Assembly (NCBI GenBank): GCA_963720945.1
Contig: CAVRHH010000031.1
Location: forward strand, 434,001 to 498,000
Origin: Bog-532 sp963720945
GTDB lineage: Bacteria > Actinomycetota > Actinomycetes > Streptosporangiales > Streptosporangiaceae
Direction: 5' to 3'
DNA: 64,000 nt
The position numbers were made by a program, and so were the translations under genes. Under the pieces are notes generated by a model that was not told where the DNA came from, did not search any database, and was given only the letters and a program-made list of their open reading frames with translations. This document shows positions 46,451-54,770 of this stretch, one piece after another (positions within the stretch are counted from its first letter, which is position 1; the number at the start of each line of letters is the position of its first letter).

Positions 46451-47499
46451 GAGATATGAACGGACACGACGACCACCGGGACCACTCAGGCGGCCCCGGG
46501 GATTTCACCGCACCCGGCGACCCGGGGGATCCGGGCATCCCGGGCGACCCGGGGGTTCCTGAGATTCCCGGCGACCCGGGGGTTCCCGAGGTCCCCGGCG
46601 ACCCGGGGGTTCCCGAGGTCCCCGGCGACCCGGGGGATCCGGGCATCTCGGGCGACCCGGGGGTTCCTGAGATTCCCGGCGACCCGGGGGTTCCCGAGGT
46701 CCCCGGCGACCCGGGGGATCCGGGCATCCCGGGCGACCCGGGAGATCCTGAGATTCCCGGCGACCCGGGGGTTCCTGAGATTCCCGGCGACCCGGGGGTT
46801 CCCGAGGTCCCCGGCGACCCGGGGGATCCGGGCATCCTTGGCGACCCCGGCGTCCCCAGTGCCCCCGGCGACCCTGGCATTCCGGATACCCCAGGCGATC
46901 CCGGCGATCCCGGCGATCCCGGCGATCCTGCCGGCCCATCGCTGCGCGCGAGCCTCGAGGCCATCCTGCTGGTCGCGGACGAGCCGGTGCCCGCCGTCGT
47001 ACTGGCGCAGGTGCTGGAGCGCCCGACGGAGGAGGTCTCGGCGCTGCTGCGGGGCACCGCCGCCGCGTACGCCGCCGAAAGCCGCGGGTTCGACCTGCGC
47101 GAGATCGCCGGCGGCTGGCGGTTCTACACCCGCGAGGAGTGCGCGCCCGTCGTGGAACGGTTCGTCAGCGAGGGCCAGGAGGTCCGGCTCACCCAGGCGG
47201 CGCTGGAGACGCTGGCGGTGGTCGCGTACCGGCAGCCGGTCAGCCGCGCCCGGGTGTCCGCCGTCCGCGGCGTGAACTGCGACGGCGTGATGCGGACGCT
47301 GACGCTGCGCGGGCTGGTGGAGGACGCCGGGACCGACCCGGAGACCGGGGCGATCCTGTACCGCACCACCGGTTACTTCCTGGAGCGGCTCGGCCTGGCC
47401 AGCCTGGCCGAGCTGCCCGATCTCGCGCCGTTCTTGCCGGACAGCGTCGAGGACGTCGACGAGACCATGGATGTGGGCCATGAGCGCGCCCGGCCGTAA
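46447..47499 (+). CDS. scpB: segregation and condensation protein B with proline-triplet repeat N-terminus
   Basis: 350 aa. The canonical ScpB (two winged helices that clamp ScpA) begins near residue 160: LRASLEAILLVADEPVPAVV, LRGTAAAYAAESRGFDLREI, WRFYTREECAPVVERF, RLTQAALETLAVVAYRQPVS, VRGVNCDGVMRTLTLRGLVE and LYRTTGYFLERLGL. In front lie about 140 residues of tandem xxP triplets (GDPGVPEIPGDPGVPEVPGD), absent from ordinary ScpB. ATG 46447 overlaps scpA and there is no other good start before the domain, so the repeat is probably translated. Its 3' end overlaps the rluB start by 20 bp. Confidence 0.92.
   Translation: MRDMNGHDDHRDHSGGPGDFTAPGDPGDPGIPGDPGVPEIPGDPGVPEVPGDPGVPEVPGDPGDPGISGDPGVPEIPGDPGVPEVPGDPGDPGIPGDPGDPEIPGDPGVPEIPGDPGVPEVPGDPGDPGILGDPGVPSAPGDPGIPDTPGDPGDPGDPGDPAGPSLRASLEAILLVADEPVPAVVLAQVLERPTEEVSALLRGTAAAYAAESRGFDLREIAGGWRFYTREECAPVVERFVSEGQEVRLTQAALETLAVVAYRQPVSRARVSAVRGVNCDGVMRTLTLRGLVEDAGTDPETGAILYRTTGYFLERLGLASLAELPDLAPFLPDSVEDVDETMDVGHERARP
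46513..46932 (+). repeat. 9/18/27-bp tandem repeats encoding GDP-GVP-EIP triplets
   Basis: Units such as GGCGACCCGGGGGTTCCTGA and GGCGACCCGGGGGATCCGGG recur more than a dozen times. Copy variants differ mainly at silent or conservative positions (EIP/EVP, GVP/GDP/GIP), always keeping Pro third. The near-perfect frame retention over 420 bp argues that the peptide is selected or recently amplified. Confidence 0.9.
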
Positions 47500-48424
47500 C
47501 CCGCGCGGCGGTGGCCGGGACGCGCCCGGCCGCGGCGGGGGCGCCTCCGCCGGTGGCCGGGGTGCCCCCGGTGGCCGGGGTGCCCCCGCCCGCGGGCGCC
47601 CGCCCGGGGCCGCCGTCCCGCTGCCCATGGACGCGGACGATGACGACGACGACTTTGGCGACGATTTCGGCGAGGAGCGCGACAGCCTCATCGACGTCCC
47701 GGGCGGCGTGCGGCTGCAGAAGGTGCTGGCCGCGGCGGGAGTGGGCAGCCGCCGGCACTGTGAGGAGCTGATCGGGGCCGGCCGGGTCGAGGTCGACGGC
47801 GAGACCGTGCGCCGGTTCGGCGCCCGGGTCGATCCCGAGCATCAGGTCATCCGGCTGGACGGGAAACGCATCCCGTCCCGGCAGGATCTCGCCTACCTGG
47901 CCTTCAACAAGCCCCCCGGCGTGCTGACCGCGATGTCCGATCCGCGCGGCCGCGCCACCATCACCGACTTCCTCGGCGACCGGGCCGAGCGGCTGTTTCA
48001 CGTGGGCCGCCTCGACTACGACACCGAGGGCCTCATGCTGCTGACGAACGACGGGGAGCTCGCGCACCGCCTCGCCCACCCCCGGTACGGCGTGCTCAAG
48101 ACCTACCTGGCCGAGGTGCAGGGCCCGGTGCCGAAGGATCTCGGCCGCAAGCTCATGACCGGGATCGAGCTGGAGGACGGCGTGGCCGCCGCCGACCGGT
48201 TCCGGGTCGTCGAGCGGTCCGGGGCACGCGTGCTCGTCGAGATCACCCTGCACGAGGGGCGCAAGCGCATCGTGCGGCGGATGCTCGCCGAGGCCGGCTA
48301 CCCGGTGCTCAGGCTGGTACGCACCGATGTCGGCCCGATCCGGCTGGGGCACCTCAAGCCGGGCGCGGTCCGCGAGCTCACGACGCGTGAGATCGGCGAA
48401 CTGTACGCCTCGGTAGGCCTATAG
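47480..48424 (+). CDS. rluB: 23S rRNA pseudouridine synthase, RluB/RsuA type
   Basis: 314 aa from ATG 47480 (47471 possible). A Gly/Arg-rich N-terminal tail (residues 5-45) and an acidic patch precede the S4 RNA-binding domain (VRLQKVLAAAGVGSRRHCEE, IGAGRVEVDGE). The catalytic domain shows YLAFNKPPGVLTAMSDPRGR and the catalytic Asp in HVGRLDYDTEGLMLLTNDGE. It continues with YLAEVQGPV and HEGRKRIVRRMLAEAGYPV. It probably modifies helix 89-93 uridines of 23S rRNA. The neighbourhood scpA-scpB-rluB is widely conserved. Confidence 0.94.
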   Translation: MSAPGRNPRGGGRDAPGRGGGASAGGRGAPGGRGAPARGRPPGAAVPLPMDADDDDDDFGDDFGEERDSLIDVPGGVRLQKVLAAAGVGSRRHCEELIGAGRVEVDGETVRRFGARVDPEHQVIRLDGKRIPSRQDLAYLAFNKPPGVLTAMSDPRGRATITDFLGDRAERLFHVGRLDYDTEGLMLLTNDGELAHRLAHPRYGVLKTYLAEVQGPVPKDLGRKLMTGIELEDGVAAADRFRVVERSGARVLVEITLHEGRKRIVRRMLAEAGYPVLRLVRTDVGPIRLGHLKPGAVRELTTREIGELYASVGL

Positions 48425-48478
48425 CCTGGTGACGTCAGCCTGGAATGGGCCGCCGGCCGATACCGAGGAGGTGCGAAC

Positions 48479-48841
48479 GTGCCGGTCAGAGCGATCCGGG
48501 GCGCTGTGCAGGTCGAAGCCGATGACCGGGAGGCGATCCTGGAGGGGACCGCCGAACTCGTCAGTGAGGTGATGGCGCGCAACGACCTGGTTCCCGACGA
48601 CGTGATCAGCGTCCTGTTCACGGTCACCCCCGACCTGACCGCCGAGTTCCCCGCCCTGGCCGCGCGGAAGCTTGGCTTCCACGATGTGCCGCTGCTGTGC
48701 GCGACCGAGATACCAGTCCCGGGCGCGCTCCCGCGCGTGGTCCGGCTCATGATGCACGTGGAGACCGGCCGTCCCCGCGGCGAGGTCCAGCACGTCTACC
48801 TGCGCGGCGCGGCGGCGCTCCGGCTGGACATCGCGCAGTGA
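48479..48841 (+). CDS. aroH: monofunctional chorismate mutase, AroH class
   Basis: 120-aa trimeric enzyme turning chorismate into prephenate for Phe and Tyr. VRAIRGAVQVEADDREAILE supplies the N-terminal Arg, DDVISVLFTVTPDLTAEFPA and DVPLLCATEIPVPGALPRVV contain the Glu and Arg of the active site, and LMMHVETGRPRGEVQHVYLR completes the fold. GTG 48479 follows GAGGAGG. The stop overlaps tyrA (GTGA), so the two successive steps toward tyrosine are coupled. Confidence 0.96.
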   Translation: MPVRAIRGAVQVEADDREAILEGTAELVSEVMARNDLVPDDVISVLFTVTPDLTAEFPALAARKLGFHDVPLLCATEIPVPGALPRVVRLMMHVETGRPRGEVQHVYLRGAAALRLDIAQ

Positions 48842-49966
48842 CCGAAGCGCCGTGCCCCCGGCAGGTCGTCGTCATCGGCGCCGGCCTGATCGGGACGTCA
48901 GCGGCGCTCGCCCTGCGGCGCGGCGGCACCGGCGTCTGGCTCTGGGACCGGGATCCGGCCGCCGCCGCGCTCGCGGCCGACCTCGGCGCCGGGCAGGTCC
49001 TGGACACCCAGGATGGCCCGGCCCCCGATCCTCCCGGCCTGGCGCTGCTCGCCGTGCCGCCCGCCGAGGTGGCCGCCGTGCTGGCCAGGGCCCAGCGGGC
49101 GGGCCTGGCCCGCTGGTACACCGACGTGGCCAGCGTGAAGGCGCTGCCGCTGGCCCTCGCCCGGGAAGCCGGCTGTGACATCTCCCGGTACGTGCCGGGG
49201 CATCCGCTGGCCGGCCGGGAGCGCTCCGGCCCGGCGGCGGCCCGGGCCGACCTTTTCCTGGGCCGCGCCTGGGCGCTGTGCCCGGCGCCGGAGACGTCGG
49301 CGGCGGCCGTCGCCGCGGTCACGGCGATGGTGACGGCGTGCGGGGCCGAGCCAGTGATCACGGACGCTGATACCCACGACCGCTGGGTCGCGCTCGTCTC
49401 GCACGCCCCGCACGTGGTCGCCGCGGCCATGGCCGCCCAGCTGGGCCGCCCGTCCGTGCCGTCGGAGGCGCTGGCCCTGGCCGGGCAGGGCCTGCGGGAC
49501 GCCACCCGGATCGCCGTGGGCGATGTGGACCTGTGGACGCAGATCCTGACCGGGAACGCCGCCCCCGTCGCGGCGGTGCTGGCCGAGGTGGCCGCCGGCC
49601 TCGCGGACGCCAGCCGCGTGCTGGCCGGGATCGGGGACAGCGGATCGCCCGGCGCGGCCGCACCGGAGGCCCGCAAGCACCTGGCCCTCCTCCTCGAGCA
49701 GGGGCGCGCCGGCGTGGCCCGGATCCCGGGCAAGCACGGCGCAGGCCCGCGCGTTCACCGCCGTGCAGGTGGTCATCAGCGACCGGCCCGGTGAGCTGGC
49801 GCGGCTGTTCACCGCGGCCGCCGAGGCCGGGGTCAACATCGAGGACGTCGGCATCGAGCACTCGCCCGGCCAGCCGGTCGGCGTGGCCGAGCTGTCGGTC
49901 CGGCCGGAGTCGGCCGGGACGCTCATTGCGGCCCTTGCGGCCGGCGGATGGCCCGTTCGCCGGTAG
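48838..49966 (+). CDS. tyrA: prephenate dehydrogenase with ACT domain (frameshift near 49,740)
   Basis: NAD-dependent oxidative decarboxylation of prephenate to 4-hydroxyphenylpyruvate. From GTG 48838: VVVIGAGLIGTSAALALRRG (NAD fold), YTDVASVKALPLALA, YVPGHPLAGRERSG with the catalytic His, and DTHDRWVALVSHAPHVVAAA. The conserved RAGVARIPGKHG ends this frame at about 49,740. The next conserved part continues in the other frame as QARAFTAVQVVISDRPGELA, then VNIEDVGIEHSPGQPVGVAE, an ACT domain ending at TAG 49964-49966. Loss of one GC dinucleotide in GGCGCAGG would explain it. Uncorrected, the ACT domain (probable tyrosine feedback site) is lost. Confidence 0.88.
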
Positions 49967-49976
49967 CCTTGCGGGT

Positions 49977-50711
49977 GTGAGCATTTCTGCGGGCGGTCAC
50001 GGCGAATCATCGGGCAGCGGAATCGTCATCGCCGTCGACGGCCCGTCGGCGTCCGGCAAATCGAGCACCTCGCGCGGGACGGCGCGCGCCCTCGGCCTCC
50101 GTTATCTCGACACCGGCGCCATGTACCGCGCCCTGACCTGGTGGCTGCTGGCCCGCGGCGTCCCGGTGGATGACGCGGACGCGGTGGCGCGGTACGCGGA
50201 CGGCCCGGTCATTGAGGTGGGTACCGACCCGGACGATCCGTGGGTGACGGTCGACGGCCAGGACGTGTCCGCCGCGATCCGCTCCCGTGAGGTGTCCGGC
50301 GCGGTGTCCGCCGTCGCCCGGGTTCCGCAGGTCCGCGCGCGGCTGATCGCCCAGCAGCGGGAGATCATCGCCCGGGCCCGGGCGGAAGGGCGGGGAATCG
50401 TCGCCGAGGGCCGTGACATCGGCACGGTGGTCGCCCCGGACGCGGTGGTCAAGATCTTCCTGACCGCCAGTGAAACGGCCCGGGCGACCCGCCGCACCGC
50501 CGATCTGGCCGCCGACCCGACGCTGACCGTCACCGCGACCCAGGCCGAACAGGCCCGCCGCGACCGGATGGACGCGGCGCAGATGGCGCGGGCCCCGGAC
50601 GCGGTGGACATCGACTCGACCATGTTCGGCCTCGACGACGTGATCGAGATGATCACCGGCCTGGCCCGGCAGCGGGCCAAGCTGCCCGACGCGGCGAGGA
50701 CGACCCGGTGA
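49977..50711 (+). CDS. cmk: cytidylate kinase
   Basis: Phosphorylates CMP and dCMP. 244 aa from GTG 49977 (MSISAGGHGESS). IVIAVDGPSASGKSSTSRGT is the P-loop, LRYLDTGAMYRALTWW is the CMP-binding segment, and IVAEGRDIGTVVAPDAVVKIFLTAS contains the Arg-Asp pair. RDRMDAAQMARAPDAVDIDS is the lid/C-terminal signature. It starts 11 bp after tyrA and overlaps der at GTGA, so cmk and der are co-translated, a common bacterial pairing. Confidence 0.96.
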   Translation: MSISAGGHGESSGSGIVIAVDGPSASGKSSTSRGTARALGLRYLDTGAMYRALTWWLLARGVPVDDADAVARYADGPVIEVGTDPDDPWVTVDGQDVSAAIRSREVSGAVSAVARVPQVRARLIAQQREIIARARAEGRGIVAEGRDIGTVVAPDAVVKIFLTASETARATRRTADLAADPTLTVTATQAEQARRDRMDAAQMARAPDAVDIDSTMFGLDDVIEMITGLARQRAKLPDAARTTR

Positions 50712-52267
50712 GCCCGGACGACGAAACCGCCGGGTTCAGCACCGACGACGAGTTCGTGCCGGGAATCGGCGAGTTCGTGCCCGGGGTGGACGAGGACTAC
50801 TCCCCGGATGACGAGGACCCGGCGGCGGGCGGGGACCTCGCGGACGGGGACTACGCGGACGGCGACTACCTCGCGGAGGACCGCGCGGACGAGGACGCGC
50901 GCGTCGGCGAACGGCCCGTGGTGGCCGTGGTCGGCCGTCCCAACGTCGGAAAGTCGACGCTGGTGAACCGGATCCTCGGCAGCCGCCTGGCGGTCGTGGA
51001 GGACACCCCCGGGGTCACCCGCGACCGGGTGGCCTACGACGCGAACTGGCGCGGGCGGCTGTTCACCCTGGTGGACACCGGCGGCTGGGAGCCGTCGGAG
51101 GAGAAGACCGGGTCGCTGGCCGCACGGATCGCCGGGCAGGCGCGGATCGCCGCGAACACGGCCGACGCCGTGCTGTTCGTGGTGGACGCCACCGTCGGCG
51201 CGACCGACGCCGACAACGCCGTCGCGGATGTGCTGCGCCGCTCCGGCGTGCCGGTGGTGGTCGCGGCCAACAAGGTCGACAACGCCGCCACCGAGCTGAC
51301 CGCCTCGGCGCTGTGGTCGCTGGGGCTCGGCGAGCCGTACCCGGTGAGCGCGCTGCACGGGCGCGGCAGCGGTGACCTGCTCGACGCCGTGCTGGAGGCG
51401 CTGCCCGAGGCCCCCCCGCAGCCGCGCGGCCAGCCGTCCGGGCCGCGCCGGGTGGCGCTCATCGGCCGGCCCAACGTGGGCAAGTCCAGCCTGCTGAACA
51501 AGCTGGCCGGCGAACAGCGGGTGCTCGTCGACGCCGAGGCCGGCACCACCCGGGACCCGGTCGATGAGCTGATCGAGCTGGGCGGTAAGACCTGGCGGTT
51601 CGTGGACACGGCCGGCATCCGGCGGCGGTTCCGGGAAAGCCAGGGTGCCGACTACTACGCCGCGCTGCGGACCGCGGGCGCGCTCGAGGTCGCCGAGGTC
51701 GCCGTGGTCCTCGTGGACGCGAGCGAACCGCTGACCGAGCAGGATCTGCGGATCATCTCGATGGTCATCGAGGCCGGCCGGGCCCTGGTCATCGCGTTCA
51801 ACAAGTGGGACAAGGTCGACGAGGAACGGCAGCACTACCTGACCCGTGAGATCGACCGGCAGCTGTACAACGCACGGTGGGCGCCGCGGGTGAACATTTC
51901 CGCCACCACCGGGCGGCACGTGGACCGGCTCGTCCCGGCCATCGAGACGGCGCTGGCGGGCTGGGAGACCCGGGTACCGACCGGCCGCCTCAACGCCTGG
52001 CTGACCGGCCTGATCGCGGCGACCCCGCCGCCGGTGCGCGGCGGCCGCCAGCCGAAGGTCCTCTTCGCGACCCAGGCGGGCATCCGGCCCCCGCACGTGG
52101 TGCTGTTCACCACAGGATTCCTGGAGGCGGCCTACCGCCGGTTCGTGGAGCGCAAGCTGCGCGAGGAGTTCGGCTTCGACGGCAGCCCGCTGAAGGTGTC
52201 CATGCGGCTGCGGGAAAAGCGCGGGCGGGGGAATTCGTCCCGGGGCCGCAGCAGCAGCCGAAGATAG
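50708..52267 (+). CDS. der: ribosome biogenesis GTPase Der (EngA)
   Basis: 519 aa with two tandem G domains required for 50S assembly. An acidic N-terminal extension of about 70 residues rich in Asp and Glu (VDEDYSPDDEDPAAGGDLAD) precedes domain 1 (VVAVVGRPNVGKSTLVNRIL, DTPGVTRDR, FTLVDTGGW, VAANKVD). Domain 2 has VALIGRPNVGKSSLLNKLAG, AGTTRDPVDE, VDTAGIRRR and FNKWDKV. The C-terminal KH-like domain (KVLFATQAGIRPPHVVLFTT) is complete. The acidic extension is usual in actinobacteria. A repeat-rich 407-bp gap follows. Confidence 0.96.
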   Translation: MSPDDETAGFSTDDEFVPGIGEFVPGVDEDYSPDDEDPAAGGDLADGDYADGDYLAEDRADEDARVGERPVVAVVGRPNVGKSTLVNRILGSRLAVVEDTPGVTRDRVAYDANWRGRLFTLVDTGGWEPSEEKTGSLAARIAGQARIAANTADAVLFVVDATVGATDADNAVADVLRRSGVPVVVAANKVDNAATELTASALWSLGLGEPYPVSALHGRGSGDLLDAVLEALPEAPPQPRGQPSGPRRVALIGRPNVGKSSLLNKLAGEQRVLVDAEAGTTRDPVDELIELGGKTWRFVDTAGIRRRFRESQGADYYAALRTAGALEVAEVAVVLVDASEPLTEQDLRIISMVIEAGRALVIAFNKWDKVDEERQHYLTREIDRQLYNARWAPRVNISATTGRHVDRLVPAIETALAGWETRVPTGRLNAWLTGLIAATPPPVRGGRQPKVLFATQAGIRPPHVVLFTTGFLEAAYRRFVERKLREEFGFDGSPLKVSMRLREKRGRGNSSRGRSSSRR

Positions 52268-52661
52268 CCTGTGCTGGCCCGGGGGGCGACCCCCCGGACC
52301 CCCCGGATGCGCTGTGCTGGCCCGGGGGGGCGACCCCCGGACCCCCCGGATGCGCTCCGCGCCTGCGCGGTGGTACTTCGCCGACACACCGGCGCTCGCC
52401 GGGCCACGAGGGCCCGGCTCGCTGGCCGGTAACGATCGTCTCGCCGTGGCCCGCTGCGGTTCCCGCTGGCAGCACCTGCCCCTCGCCGGGCCACGAGGGC
52501 CCGGCTCGCTGGCCGGTAACGATCGTCTCGCCGTGGCCCGCTGCGGTTCCCGCTGGCAGCACCTGCCCCTTGCCGGGCCACGAGGGCCCGGCTCGCTGGC
52601 CGGTAACGATCGTCTCGCCGTGGCCCGCTGCGGTTCCCGCCGGCAGCACCGGCCCCTCGCC
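52268..52661 (+). repeat. dispersed repeat copy B with 87-bp tandem array
   Basis: Two near-identical about 45-bp GC-rich units (CCCGGGGGGCGACCCCC type, around 52,275-52,350) are followed by the region matching 22,378-22,500 in reverse. After that come three 87-bp units with GGGCCACGAGGGCCCGGCTC starting at 52,401, 52,488 and 52,575. The minus strand is open across all units and encodes a 29-residue repeat (ETIVTGQRAGPSWPG part), also found in copy A. No gene is recognised in this 407-bp gap. Confidence 0.88.
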
Positions 52662-52674
52662 GTAGCCTGGGCGG

Positions 52675-53970
52675 ATGCGGACCACTCAGCTCCTTGAGAT
52701 CGACCGGATGCGTGTCTGGCACCCGTACGCGCCGATGCCGGGCATCCATCCGCCGCTGCCGGTGGAATCGGCGTCGGGCGTCCGGCTCCGGCTGGCGGGG
52801 CCCGGCGGCCCCGAGCTGATAGACGGGATGTCGTCGTGGTGGGCGGCCATCCACGGGTACCGGCACCCGGACCTGGACGAGGCGGCCCGCCGCCAGCTGG
52901 AGCGGATGAGCCACGTGATGTTCGGCGGGCTGACCCATGAGGGAGCCGTGCGGCTGTGTGACCGGCTGGCCACGATCACGCCGGACGGCCTGGAGCACGT
53001 CTTCCTCTGTGATTCCGGCTCGGTCGCGGTCGAGGTCGGGATCAAGATGTGCCTGCAGTACTGGCGCTCGCGCGGGCAGCCGGCCAAGCGCACGCTGCTC
53101 ACCTGGCGGGGGGGCTACCACGGCGACACGTTCTGGGCGATGTCGGTGTGCGACCCCGACGGCGGCATGCACCGGCTGTGGGACGGGGTGCTGCCCCGGC
53201 AGGTGTTCGCCGGGCTGCCGCCGGCCGGCGTCGGCGCCGGCGTCGACCCCGCGTACGCCGCCGAGCTCACCGGGCTGATCGCCCGGCACGCCGGGGAACT
53301 GGCCGCGGTGATCGTCGAGCCGGTTGTACAGGGGGCCGGGGGCATGCGCTTTCACGATCCCGGCTACCTGCGCGTGCTGCGTGCCGCCTGCGATGAGCAC
53401 GGCGTGCTGCTGATCTTCGACGAGATCGCCACCGGCTTCGGACGCAGCGGCGCGCTGTTCGCGGCCGGCCACGCGGGCGTGAGCCCGGACGTGATGTGCC
53501 TGGGCAAGGCGCTCACCGGCGGTTACCTGACGCTGGCCGCCGCGCTGTGCCGCCCGGAGGTCGCGGCCGGCATTTCCGGCGGCGAGGTGCCCGTGCTGGC
53601 GCACGGCCCGACGTTCATGGGCAACCCGCTGGCCTGCGCGGTCGCGAACGCGTCGCTGGACGTGCTGCTGACCGGGTATCCCGGCGGCTGGCAGGCGCAG
53701 GTGCGCCGGATCAAGGCCGGCCTGCGCGCCGGGCTTGCTCCCGCGCGCGCCCTGCCCCGGGTCACCGACGTCCGGGTGCTCGGCGCGATCGGCGTGGTGC
53801 AGCTCGATCACGACGTGGACATGGCCGCGGCCACGAAGGCCGCCGTCGAGGCGGGGGTCTGGCTGCGCCCGTTCCGCGATCTCGTCTACACCATGCCGCC
53901 GTACGTGACCGGCGACGGTGACCTGGCGCGGATCTGTGCCGGCGTCATCGCCGCCGCGTCCGCCGGGTGA
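52675..53970 (+). CDS. bioA: adenosylmethionine-8-amino-7-oxononanoate aminotransferase
   Basis: PLP enzyme of biotin synthesis, transferring an amino group from SAM to KAPA to make DAPA. 431 aa. DRMRVWHPYAPM, LIDGMSSWWAAIHGYRHPDL, MFGGLTHEGAVRLCDRL, SGSVAVEVGIKMCLQYW, RGGYHGDTFWAMSVCDPDGG and FDEIATGFGRSG are characteristic. The PLP lysine is at about residue 278 in CLGKALTGGYLTLAAAL. GPTFMGNPLACAVANASLDV follows. ATG 52675 is used; ATG 52708 would also leave the conserved HPYAPM. No other bio gene is in the window. Confidence 0.94.
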   Translation: MRTTQLLEIDRMRVWHPYAPMPGIHPPLPVESASGVRLRLAGPGGPELIDGMSSWWAAIHGYRHPDLDEAARRQLERMSHVMFGGLTHEGAVRLCDRLATITPDGLEHVFLCDSGSVAVEVGIKMCLQYWRSRGQPAKRTLLTWRGGYHGDTFWAMSVCDPDGGMHRLWDGVLPRQVFAGLPPAGVGAGVDPAYAAELTGLIARHAGELAAVIVEPVVQGAGGMRFHDPGYLRVLRAACDEHGVLLIFDEIATGFGRSGALFAAGHAGVSPDVMCLGKALTGGYLTLAAALCRPEVAAGISGGEVPVLAHGPTFMGNPLACAVANASLDVLLTGYPGGWQAQVRRIKAGLRAGLAPARALPRVTDVRVLGAIGVVQLDHDVDMAAATKAAVEAGVWLRPFRDLVYTMPPYVTGDGDLARICAGVIAAASAG

Positions 53971-53978
53971 CCGGACGG

Positions 53979-54380
53979 TTATCCCGTGCTGTCCGCCGTG
54001 CTTACCTGGAACCAGACGGTCGTCCCCGCGCCGTCCTGCCGGTAACCCCATCGCGCCGCGAACTGCTCGACCAGGAAGAGCCCATGCCCGCACGCGGCGT
54101 ACCGGTCCTCGCTCACCTCGGGGCCGCGGTCCGGTGATCCGTCGTCGGCCACCTCCACCAGCAGGCCGTCCGGCAGGTCGATCACGACCACCGTCACCGC
54201 GCCGCCGTCCCAGCCTGACCGGGTGTGCAGCACGGCGTTCGTAACCAGTTCCGACGTCAGCAGGACGGCCGTTTCCGCCGCCGCCCCGGCCAGCCGGGCC
54301 ACGAACGCTCTGGCTCTCGCCACGTGCTCCGGGCATCCCGGAATGGTCAGGCTGCCGAGAACGACCGCTTCCGGCGTCAT
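53979..54380 (-). CDS. ATP-binding anti-sigma factor-like protein (HATPase_c, RsbW type)
   Basis: 133 aa. ELVTNAVLHTRSGWDGGAVTV is the N box, LLVEVADDGSPDRGP the G1 box and GHGLFLVEQFAARWG the G2 box of GHKL ATPases in the SpoIIAB/RsbW-like group. Such stand-alone proteins are very numerous in mycelial actinomycetes, often near WhiJ-type regulators, and usually act as anti-sigma or anti-anti-sigma partners. The partner here is unknown. It converges with bioA (8 bp between stops) and diverges from the first XRE gene across a 390-bp AT-richer region. Confidence 0.85.
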   Translation of the reverse strand: MTPEAVVLGSLTIPGCPEHVARARAFVARLAGAAAETAVLLTSELVTNAVLHTRSGWDGGAVTVVVIDLPDGLLVEVADDGSPDRGPEVSEDRYAACGHGLFLVEQFAARWGYRQDGAGTTVWFQVSTADSTG

Positions 54381-54770
54381 GGCTGGCGGGGCTGGTCATC
54401 ACCCGATGACGCACGTTCCATGACACGTCCCTCCCCATATGTCCGTTTATGCCCGGATTTCCCGGCGGTCCAGATCACGCGTTCCGGGCGATATTGAGAC
54501 GCAAATGGTAATAATGTCATTACCCTGCGTTAGAAACGATGATGGTCCGGATCGGTGGTGCGGCGCAAGTGCATAGAACAAGTTTCTCATATGAAATCCC
54601 GGATGGGATTTCATCGTGGGCGATGGTGTTGTATCGTCATGCTTGTCAACGAACGGTACGAAGTGAGCTCGTTACCGTATGGCATCAGATGATCGGTAAT
54701 CTGGCAGCAAATGCGGGGCTCTCCGGAGCCCGGCGGGCTCGGCCGGATGGCTCGAGGGGGTGAGTCACCG
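54381..54770. promoter_or_regulatory. AT-richer divergent control region with operator-like palindromes
   Basis: The 390-bp gap between the HATPase gene and the first XRE gene is clearly less GC-rich than its surroundings. It holds GGTAATAATGTCATTACC (54,507-54,524), a near-perfect palindrome. It also holds TGAAATCCC-GGAT-GGGATTTCA (54,592-54,613), a perfect 9-bp inverted repeat. The 13-bp GATGGGATTTCAT within it recurs at 57,417. The sites probably bind a regulator of this island, perhaps one of the XRE proteins. Confidence 0.55.

Noticed and set aside
46513..46932. Repeats in scpB as a CRISPR-like or satellite array
   Set aside because: They are short, in frame and code for a coherent Pro-triplet peptide within a gene.
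52401..52661. Regularly spaced 87-bp repeats as a possible CRISPR array
   Set aside because: The units are contiguous and nearly identical, with no variable spacers and no cas genes in the window.
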